From contig JAQGAU010000930.1 in assembly GCA_034698045.1 (NCBI GenBank), forward strand, positions 1 through 22,572: a stretch of 22,572 nt of DNA. Direction: 5' to 3'. How positions within the stretch are numbered: the stretch's first letter is position 1; the number at the start of each line of letters is the position of its first letter. Source of the DNA: Paramacrobiotus richtersi. Taxonomy: Eukaryota > Tardigrada > Eutardigrada > Parachela > Macrobiotidae. A model generated the notes under the pieces. That model worked only from the letters and a program-made list of their open reading frames with translations, did not search any database and was not told the DNA's origin. Below, in pieces: positions 1 through 8,267 of this stretch. The position numbers and the translations under genes are program-made.

Positions 1-69
1 TACGGAGTGAAAAGTAGCGTAAAGGTAGTGCACGGAATGAAAGGTAGCGAAAAGGTAGTGTACGGAGTG
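1..69. repeat. 30-bp minisatellite, cut by the window edge
   Basis: Two full 30-base units (1-30 and 31-60) and a 9-base partial unit (61-69) lie head to tail. They differ at a few positions, for example tacggagtga versus cacggaatga at the unit start. The period is a multiple of three, so an open frame through it repeats every ten residues, but I see no independent sign that it is translated. The array may extend left of the window. Confidence 0.8.
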
Positions 70-148
70 TCTTCCTTGACATTAACGGCTTATCAAAATG
101 GGCGCCCTGTCCATACAGCCTGCCATTTAGATCCGGGTCTCTACTCAC

Positions 149-256
149 CAGCTTGCCCAAAATTATGTGCAGTGTTCCTGACTGTTCCTCTGGAATTTTT
201 TGCTGAATCAGGGGCCGTGATTCTGCATCTAATTTGGGCGCTATCGGCGGTTGTTT
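149..256 (-). other. possible coding exon, minus strand
   Basis: On the minus strand a frame is open from the codon after a TAA (257-259) down to a good splice donor, AAGCTG|GTGAGT, with the exon ending at 149. The codons look protein-like (for example IPEEQSGTLHIILGKL), and the same frame also stays open past the donor to the window edge. I recognise no family, and no upstream exon was found. It could be chance or a transposon remnant. The surrounding stretch to position 677 shows nothing else I can support. Confidence 0.25.
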
Positions 257-677
257 TTAACTTTTACATTTTTACATAAACTCCTCCCGCCATACGCTGC
301 GGGAATCACTGCAGATCGGGGGGATAGCATTTTGCCACAATCTGGAAACAGAAAACTTTGTTACGTTTGAGTCCTTTTCTTTTTGTGGACCTTCTCTGGC
401 TCGATGAATGTTCGCGGTATTTATTTGCGACTTGTTGTTACTGGAAATCTTGCGTATTTTGTGTGTGTACCGTGAGACGTGGCTGTACTGTCGAGATCAA
501 AACTGAGGTACGTGCAGTGCTACATCAAAGCCAAGAAGCTCATGCAGGCTGGTTTGTGAGTTGTGATCGTTCGGGACGCTATATTCTGCATCTGTTATTA
601 TCATTTTGACAGATCAATACGATAAATATCTTGTTAATTATTGTTGCTTTACGCAGAACGTTGTAAGACAATCAACA

Positions 678-1801
678 ATGTCCTCCACATCCTCGCAAAG
701 TATCTCCTCGGCCGAACAAGAAATGCGCCTCGCCTTCGTCGACTCGGAGGACGAAGAGGATTTCGACGTCATGCCCCGGCCCCTGCCGATGCACTGGGAC
801 GATGAGGATGATCCACGCTACCGTGCTGTTCAACCGCGGCGTGGTGACGAGTCGCTGGACGAACTGATCGATGCGCTGCCCAAGACGCATCGCCTGAAAA
901 CCCTGCATATCGCCAAAAAGAAGAACAACCAGGCCAGAATGGATCGACGGGAAATTCCGGTGGCGTTTGTCCACAATACGATTGTTCCGCCGGGATACGA
1001 GGTGGGTGGGATTTTTTGATATTTTTTCTGCGTTTTTATTGTGTTTTACATTTCGCGGGGAAAATATTGTTCCAGATTACGGAAGTTAAACTTCAAGAAG
1101 AATATTGGCTGAAACAGTGAAACTTAAAAGAAAACAACAATAAATAGTTTTACTGATTTTTATTATTAAGTCTTCTTACTGATTTTTTATTGAGTAATTT
1201 CTGTTTTATTTATGCTAATCAAAAAAACAATAATAATTAGTTTTACTAATTTTTATTATTAAAATTCCTTACTGATTTTTTATTGAGTAATTACTGGTTT
1301 ATTTTTGCTAATTTTTGTGCTTTGCATTTTTATAAAAAGTGTTGAAAAACTGTTACTTCTTGTTAGGCCCTTGCATCAGTTTTGCACTTTAATGGCGAGG
1401 GCGATTATGTTTTAATTTTCAACAAGAAATTATTACTTATTTTATACATTCAATGTTACCGGTAATTTTACCTGGTAACTGTTGTAATCACTTTCGTTTA
1501 TTGGTTAATAAACTTCCACACATTAAACATCGTTAAAATCAACTGTGAGTATTAATATCAAATTGTATTTTTTTAATTGTTGTGGTGTGTTTTATAACTT
1601 TTATTGGCAAATCGCCGATTTTTTTACACTTATTTATTGTAGCCATTGAAACGCACTCCCATCACTTTCGATCACTACCTGGCCAGTCGGGAGAATCGTT
1701 ACGTAATGGACAAGAAACTGGAAATGTACAAGCAGCAAGGCGAGTTGGCGCGATTGCAGCATCTGACACTGAACTCAACCGGAAAAAGCAGTGCTCAGTA
1801 A
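678..1801 (+). CDS. unrecognised acidic protein, two exons, 160 aa
   Basis: Exon 1 is 678-1001 (108 codons) and exon 2 is 1643-1801 (52 codons and TAA). The intron runs GTGGGT...TTGTAG and is phase 0 (PPGYE|PLKRT). The start is the first ATG of the frame followed by codon-biased, GC-richer sequence; the intron is very AT-rich. The N-terminal third is Ser-rich and then strongly acidic (DSEDEEDFD near residue 30, WDDEDD near 45). The middle is basic (IAKKKNNQARMDRRE), and the C-terminal third (FDHYLASRENRYVMDKKLEM and onward) is probably helical. There is no signal peptide or membrane segment. The composition suggests a nuclear or cytosolic adaptor, which is inference only; I do not recognise the family. 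It is convergent with the fructosamine-3-kinase-like gene, with an AATAAA at 2142-2147 as a possible poly(A) signal. Confidence 0.75.
1132..1313. repeat. tandem duplication of about 93 bp inside an intron
   Basis: Two direct copies (about 1132-1220 and 1225-1313) share the series agttttact, tttttattatta, ttactgattttttattgagt and gctaat, at a constant 93-base offset. They lie inside the intron of the 678-1801 gene. Each copy is AT-rich and has no open frame. It is most simply a local slippage duplication. Confidence 0.75.
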
Positions 1802-2640
1802 TTGTGTTGCCCGTAGTTTTTGTGTGTGATTTTTTTTAAATTGTTGACAAATGTACACTCGTTTTTCTCAGTATTAAACTTTTGTTTTTTCGGGAAATTG
1901 ATGTGATTTTGCAGAATTTTTAGCTTTTAATTTCTGTGTGTAATATATTATGCATTTGTGTGGACGTTTTTTTATGCGGATATGTTGTTTATGCCTTGCG
2001 TGTCTAGCATTTTTATTTTGCTGAGGATTTTCTGGTTTAAAACATGTTTGGTGAAGGAAGCAGGCAAAACAAATGAAGATGTTAAAAATGGAGATTTTTT
2101 TTAATGTAATGCTGACGGGGAAAAAATATTCAACTAATTTAAATAAAATTTCCGATTATTCTTCGTAAATAATAATACATAATATAAAAAATAAATATAT
2201 AAAAATAAATATAAAAAAATATAAATAAAAATAAGTATATATAGAAAATAAAATAATAATAATAGTTTGTTTTTCTGTCCGTCTCCATTCGTAAATTGTC
2301 GTTTAGATGGCTCACTTTTTAATCAAATAACAAGCCACTGCACTACGATTCCCCAGTTGTATACCGACGCTTTTTAATTACTCAGCTGCAAAATTCCTGC
2401 TTGTTTATTAAATATGTTAAACAAGTAATTATTTACCATACTTTTGGTAAAAATTTCTCGATGCATCAACAACAATCTACCCGAAAGAGACCAGCAGGAC
2501 TATATACACTATAGCAAAAACAAACTGCACTAAATATTTTGAAAACAAATAAACAGACATGCACCAACGTACAACAATGAAAATTACTCAAACAATTTAA
2601 CACAAAAACAGGCCAACGAGAGCAGCGTATTTCTACAATG
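1802..2640. other. intergenic region between convergent genes
   Basis: No gene was found. It holds a plus-strand AATAAA (2142-2147) that could end the 678-1801 transcript. It also holds a minus-strand AATAAA (plus-strand tttatt at 2404-2409), 230 bases beyond the stop of the fructosamine-3-kinase-like gene. Bases about 2165-2265 are a low-complexity A/T tract built from ataaa-like words. Confidence 0.6.
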
Positions 2641-5600
2641 TTAACCAACGTCCAAAATATATTCCAGCATTTCGACGCCTTTTTGTCGATCCATGAGCGG
2701 CAGTTCTCGTCGGTAATACTGGCGGTGCGTGTACTGATTTAGGAAATAATACTGCGAAAAAACATGTACTTATTACGGAAAAATAATACAAAAAATGAAG
2801 TTAAAATTTTTTCAACGCAAAAACACATGTACTTATTATGGAAAAATAATACAACAAAAATTAAAATTTTTTTCAACGCAAACCAGACATGTACTTATTG
2901 TGAAAACATAGTAAAAAAATGAAAACAAAATTTTTTCAACGCAAAAACACATGTACTTATTGTGAAAAAAATAATAAAAAAAAGGAAAACAAAATTTTTT
3001 CAAAACATTTTGATAAGGTCATCAAAAGTACAGGTACGTACAAACTGATACAGTTTCTCCCGACGTCCGACGTGTACATCCACATTTTTGGGAATAATTT
3101 TGTGATATTCTTCGTAAAACACCGGATGGAACTTTTCCACCAAATTTGACAGGGCCAAGTCGAATTCGTGGTGTCCATAGAACGAAGCCGGATCGTACAC
3201 CACGACTTTCCCGTCTGTGGTGACGGCGGCATTACCAGGCCAAAGGTCACCGTGTAGTAAGCTCGGATACACGTCAATTTCGGTGAACAATTTCGGAATG
3301 ATCCGACGCACTTTATTCCACAAAAACTTCATTTGTGGATCGGAATTTTCGGACAAGTATAAGTCCATGCGGTGTTGCAGACGGCGACGGTAGAAACTCT
3401 GGAAAAATTGTTTGTTTCTTTTTGTGCATCATCTGACCGAAATATACTTGTCAACTGTTACACCTATTACATTAGCAGTTTATATAATTATACTGAAGAA
3501 ATGTTTACACGTTACACATCAAAAGAAATATTAATTTTGAAAAATGTTTATTGTTTATTTTAAATAAATAAAATTTAAAATTTTCATAATAAATAAATTT
3601 ATTTAGAATGGAATAAGTTTGCTGTTATTTATTTCTGAATCTGATATTTTTTGAAATTTAGAAATATTTCAGAACATATATTTCCGGAAAAATGTTTCAG
3701 TTATGACATAATTTGCGGTCATTGTACCGGCCAGTCAGCGTTCCACTGATTATCATTCAGAATATATCCGCAGCTCGTTGGAGAATAAAATCCAAACTTT
3801 TCAACGGCCGTATCAGTATGACGATTGACTTTGCGCTTTTTGGATTGCGGTTCCGTTTGCTGGAGTTTTTTTATGTTGTCCAAATGCAACCTACACGTAG
3901 AGCAGTAAACATGTACACTCCATAATTCCTATTAATGATATTATTACATAGTATCGTAACATGATTTCTACGCAGTTAGCAGAGCATTTTCACGGTAGCA
4001 TAACGAAAAGAACCGGGCTAAACGGCGTCGGAAACCGGGTACAGTAATTTGTTTTGAAAAATAAATTTAACAGAAATAAACTGAAGTCTAACTGAAATAC
4101 AGTACGTCGCTAAAATAATAAATAGAAATCAAATAATCTTGATAACTAACTGAAACAAACTGATATATCTGTATCTGTACGATTTATTGCTTTAGAGAAA
4201 AAGAATATAAAGGTCATCATGACTTTATATATTGTACACAAAAAATTCCATACTTATTTGCCCGGAGCGAAGCGACGGGCTATTCTTATGCGCTGAACGT
4301 TTTCAAAAATTTCTGCCCCGAAACGCGTGATGCAACATCCGACAGGCCATAGACATTGCCCGCCTGGGTGGCGGTTACCTTTTCGAGCTCCGGGCACACT
4401 ATCGATAGCATCGATCACTAGTTATCATATATATTATTATATGAAATGCATTTCATCACGTACGTTGCAAGGCGATAGCCCAGTTCGGCTTGAGCTTCCA
4501 GCGATAAAAAGCCAGAGTGATCCAGTTGTAACTGCTCCAGCACCAGCTCTGCACCGTGTTTTTTACAAGAACGAACCTACAACCAGTGCTAATGGTTAAC
4601 TTTCTTTATTGTTAGTTTTTGTTAATTTCTTTATGGTTTTTTTATAATTTTTTTATTTGTCAATTTTCTGTTGAAAACACGTGAGTCCTTGAAAATAACC
4701 GTTGATCTTTTAATCTACAGGCTTACAGCGCTGTTTTCAGTAAACTTACTTTTAAAATAGGTCAGAAATATCTATATTTGTATTTGTATTTACTCGTTAC
4801 CAGACAAACCAGACAAATATAACAAAGGATTGATCAGATGGTTATACTGAAGTAGGTGCTGCACTTCGGTCTGTTGAAAGCTGTAGATGAAATTTTATAT
4901 ATGAAAGTTTTAAGCAGTTTGTAAAAGATATCGTGGACGTCGATAGAATTCAGCGATCACTTCTGTCACATTTTTTTCAATTCGCATTGCAGACAAGAGA
5001 AGGATTAAAAGTCCACGCCAGTGGAAACAGCTCCGCATAACTTTGATTCCAGCCCTGTGAATAAATTATGATAACGCTATGCCGTGTCATGGAGAGATGC
5101 AACTTGCTGCCACTGGCACTACTGTCTAAACTTTAAAAAAGCGATATAATATGCTAAGACAAGAACAAGAGCCGGTGCATATATTTACATTCCACGAAAC
5201 ATTCTGATAACTTCCTAATCTGGCCAAGAACGTGACCGAGCGATTCAGCTATTCGTGGCTGAATATGGTGAACAAGAGTAAACGAATTACTAGTGTATTG
5301 TACTCGCTGTATAGTGCACTGTGCATATAATATTGTCCTACACACTCAACTTAGACTTTATGAATATTTTTCAATTCTGTGGTTGATTTAAAATTAACTT
5401 AGATGCATTGGTTATATTAGATTTGATCTCTGTATAAAAACTCCGAATCTTATCGGAAAATACTGTTTACAGTAAATACTATAACAAACCTGCGCACGGA
5501 ATTTGGAAATATATTATTTCTGCCTGCTGCACCGGGAAAGCATCTGTACCAGTCGGTTTGATTATGTAGTTAGATACATAACTGTATATTTAATGAAATA

Positions 5601-6728
5601 AAAGAAAATTTAATTGTATTCGTACAGTTTGTTAGGCAATCATTGCAAAACTGTATTCAGGTATAAGAACTATGCAAATAAGGACGGCGTGATGATTCGA
5701 ATTCCTTAGTTAGACTTCACACAATTAACCAATGCGTCTAATATTAACTTACGGTATAATAACTGTTATTCTAACAGTTTAATTTAATTACTGTTAACTA
5801 GACTAAAAATTATTGAGTGGGAAGTATGTGGCTAGACATAAAATTAACAAAATTTAATAAATTAAAATAAAATCTTTTATATGCCACCATTGCCATGTGT
5901 ATATGTTCACCGTGCCGAGCCTGCACAGTAGACAGGAGTCACAGTACTCGTACTGGTAGACATTCAAAAAGTGCCGCTAACTGTTTTCTATGAAACTGAA
6001 AAAGCGGTTAAAATCCTTCTGACCTTTATGGGCCGTGGAACTCGAATGCAGCCGGTCGCTGCAAGTGTCTCCAGAGCCTTCTTTTCCCCCACAAACATCT
6101 GTTCCGCCTGCAAAAGAAAGAAAGCGTACATAAACTGACTTCGCAGCTACTACAACCAAAAAATCCAATTACGAGCTAGCAAACGCTTGGATAACGATTA
6201 CAAAACTGCAAACCACTTAATTTACGAACTTAAGTGATTTTCAGACTCAGTTTAATTTCCTTAAATACTTATGCCCATAACGTATTATGAACAAAAAGAT
6301 AAAATTTTAATATAAAAAATCAAATGAAATCTGAAAAAAAAATAAATGAAAATAAATGTCAATAAATAAATATAAATAAATGAAAATAAAAATAAAAATA
6401 AACAAAAAAAATAATAAAAATATATACGGCTTTTATGCGGCGGCGCCCGATTGGTTGTGAAATAAGGAATCCGTGAGCGTGGGAAAAACCTGGTTGATGC
6501 ATCGTATACGGCGTCCTTTTGCGTTATTGCAAAGCTTATACGAGCACATAATCTACTTTTTAAACTAACCTGATCATTTTGGTTCATCTTAACAAACACA
6601 TGTTTCCCTCGGTATTTTCCTTTGGCAGTGCAGTTAATAAATCCCCTCAACACCGCATTCTCGTCGTTCCCGTCCGATGCCAATCCAGGCCCAACAACAC
6701 CACATGTTGCACTGCGTAAAGCGGCCAT
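2641..6728 (-). CDS. FN3K: fructosamine-3-kinase / ketosamine-3-kinase family protein
   Basis: There are six minus-strand exons: 6728-6570, 6107-6024, 4576-4464, 3890-3728, 3398-3042 and 2751-2641. Together they encode 328 residues plus TAA (human members have about 309). All introns are GT-AG and every phase matches (0, 0, 2, 0, 0). Family landmarks run in order: VFVKMN with the ATP-binding lysine (K47); MFVGEKKALETL with the helix-C glutamate (E61); RVPRPIK; ELVLEQL; EKFGFYSPTSCGYI; LLHGDLWPGN (H222-N229, catalytic Asp224); and DPASFYG (metal-binding Asp242). The family phosphorylates C3 of protein-bound ketosamines so that they detach, a cytosolic deglycation repair. The start ATG is the first in frame after a TGA. 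The glycine loop (RGFINCTAKG) lacks cysteine at the place I expect it. Gene direction and 3' end are convergent with the gene at 678-1801. The 5' end is divergent from the UMP-CMP kinase-like gene. Confidence 0.93.
2754..3007. repeat. minisatellite of 62-63 bp, four copies, filling the last FN3K intron
   Basis: The word acatgtacttatt recurs at 2762, 2825, 2887 and 2949, each time followed by an A-rich stretch and ttttttcaacgca. The spacings are 63, 62 and 62. The array occupies nearly all of the 290-base last intron (2752-3041) and reaches within a few bases of its splice acceptor, so the first copy supplies the polypyrimidine tract on the minus strand. Confidence 0.9.
4260..4396. repeat. GC-rich segment bounded by 9-bp inverted repeats, FN3K intron 3
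   Basis: gcccggagc (4260-4268) and its exact complement gctccgggc (4388-4396) enclose about 120 bases that are clearly GC-richer than the flanks. On the minus strand two overlapping frames are open across part of it with protein-like codons (for example VTATQAGNVYGLSDVASRVS). An inner hairpin, GCCCG...CGGGC, lies at 4260-4280. It could be an unused exon, a small inserted element or chance. No family was recognised. Confidence 0.4.
6335..6425. repeat. A-rich low-complexity tract in FN3K intron 1
   Basis: The tract is built of repeated aaataaa and tgaaaataaa words with no fixed period. It makes the minus-strand frame downstream of exon 1 a long run of Phe, Tyr and Ile codons, which is an artefact of composition. 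Confidence 0.8.
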
Positions 6729-8048
6729 ATAACCCAATTCTTGCGATCACGTTGCCGTTCACGGTTACCGATAAAAATACTGAAAATGATTTTAATGTTG
6801 AATAAAAATAATGACCGAATAGGTGCACATGCAACAGGTAAAGAACATGCAAGTTTCGGAAGAACAATGCTCCGGTGAACCAGGACACTTTGCCTGGGAT
6901 GACCGGCTTTTTATGCGGCGGCTTTTGATACGCTAACATGGCCAAGTGGCTAGGCACCGCCCCCAAACGGTAACCACAGCCACTGATCTCATTTTCTTGT
7001 CACTCCGCTCATAAATGATGTCTGTATCAGCATTCGCCAGCGGGAAAATCGCGAGCAACAGCATTTTCATAAAACTGATACTTTTGCAATTTTACAATAG
7101 TCTTATGATATCATTCTGGGTGTAACAGATAAAGTATTGTCCTTCTATCAAGGAGAAATGAGGTAAACGATACCAGCATGCACATTATACAAGTCTACAA
7201 CAACTAGAATCATTAATTGTCTACGGCTATAGTATTTACTGATAACTGCTTTGTTCCTTGTGGATTTGCATCATAATTCGTATGAATGCTAATTGCTTGA
7301 AGTACACTGCGTGAGTGTTGTACATCGGTAAGTTTATATTGTAACTGGTGGGAAATGTGATTGGTAGTACTAATTTTATCGCGATCGGCAAGAAAATCCA
7401 TTACAATATCTAATAATTTATCTAAGCACTACAGTTGCGTCGAAGAAGGTTTACCATTCTGTTGTCGAAAATTATAAGAACGCATACGTGAGATCATGTA
7501 GCACGAGCGACCGCACTACAAAAATTCAACAACGGTACCGCTCTCAGGTGGCCTGGTGCCTAGTTACAATTTACAGGCCTCGAAGCAACCGATTTACGGT
7601 ATGTAGGCTATAATGTAGCTGCCAGCTGGCTGCTCGAGATTCAAAAGCCGTACACTGATCTGCGCACTATAAAGCGCATGAATGACAACAATAATAATTA
7701 TTATTACTGCGTAGTATTAACAGTTTGTTATATACGTATTCAAGCAGAATATAGCATACCAGATGACCATGTTAATGTTGTCAGATTCTAATACACAGCG
7801 GCGTGCTTAATCGGAGTTTATAAATAAATAAAATAAAAAATGATATAAAATGTTGTTTTTTTAGTTTTTATATTTTTTTAAATTTTTTTAATAATATTTT
7901 AATAAAATTTTTTTATGGAATTTTAACTTTAACCGTCTCACCTTATTAATACAGCTGAGGTTACAATGTCATGGTAGGGTCACGTGCCGTTCCATGGCAA
8001 AATCTTCATAGACCTCCCTATATCGTAGTGCACTAGGTCAATTCCCAG
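6729..8048. other. intergenic region between divergent genes
   Basis: No protein-coding gene can be supported. A minus-strand frame between about 6850 and 6940 has protein-like codons (KPPHKKPVIPGKVSWFTG) and could be an untranslated or unrelated upstream exon, but I see no family. A perfect AATAATAATTATTATT palindrome lies near 7690, and an A/T low-complexity tract spans about 7815-7925. A short plus-strand piece (about 7576-7597) sits between a good acceptor (tttacag) and a good donor (gtatgt) and could be a small 5' exon of the gene at 8268. Promoters for both flanking genes should lie here, but no TATA box is convincing. Confidence 0.4.
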
Positions 8049-8108
8049 CACACATTGGAAAAATTACGGGAAAAATCAAGGGAACTTAATGAACTGGAAG
8101 CTCATCAT
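8049..8108 (+). other. possible upstream coding exon of the UMP-CMP kinase-like gene
   Basis: After an acceptor (attcccag) a frame reads HTLEKLREKSRELNELEAHH, a heptad-like charged helix, then meets GTATAG, a usable donor. A strong acceptor (gttttcttacag) ends at 8153. Splicing 8108 to 8154 keeps the frame and joins it, without stops, to the kinase start at 8268. The implied intron is only 45 bases, shorter than every other intron in the window (105 or more). Without that splice a TAG at 8112-8114 closes the frame. Confidence 0.3.
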
Positions 8109-8267
8109 GTATAGCAGCAAATCATGCAGGATCACTTTCGCGTTTTCTTACAGTTTGACCAGCTCAACTGGAGCACAAAATCTCAGCTCGGGAGCACTGC
8201 TGTAGCGGCATTCGCAGACTTTCCCATTCGGCTGTCGAAACATATCATCGCGATCGACTCCGCACGG

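Noticed and set aside
672..974. Minus-strand 100-codon frame over the first gene
   Set aside because: It is the antisense shadow of the GC-rich first exon, which has better codons and a clean splice on the plus strand.
6285..6570. Long Phe/Tyr/Ile-rich C-terminal extension of the first FN3K exon
   Set aside because: It is translation of the A-rich intron tract; the GTTAGT donor at 6569 and the next exon restore the family alignment.
8124..8267. Upstream in-frame ATG giving the kinase 48 more residues
   Set aside because: A strong acceptor ends at 8153, just inside the extension, and family homology begins at 8268. It is kept only as part of the hypothetical upstream splice.
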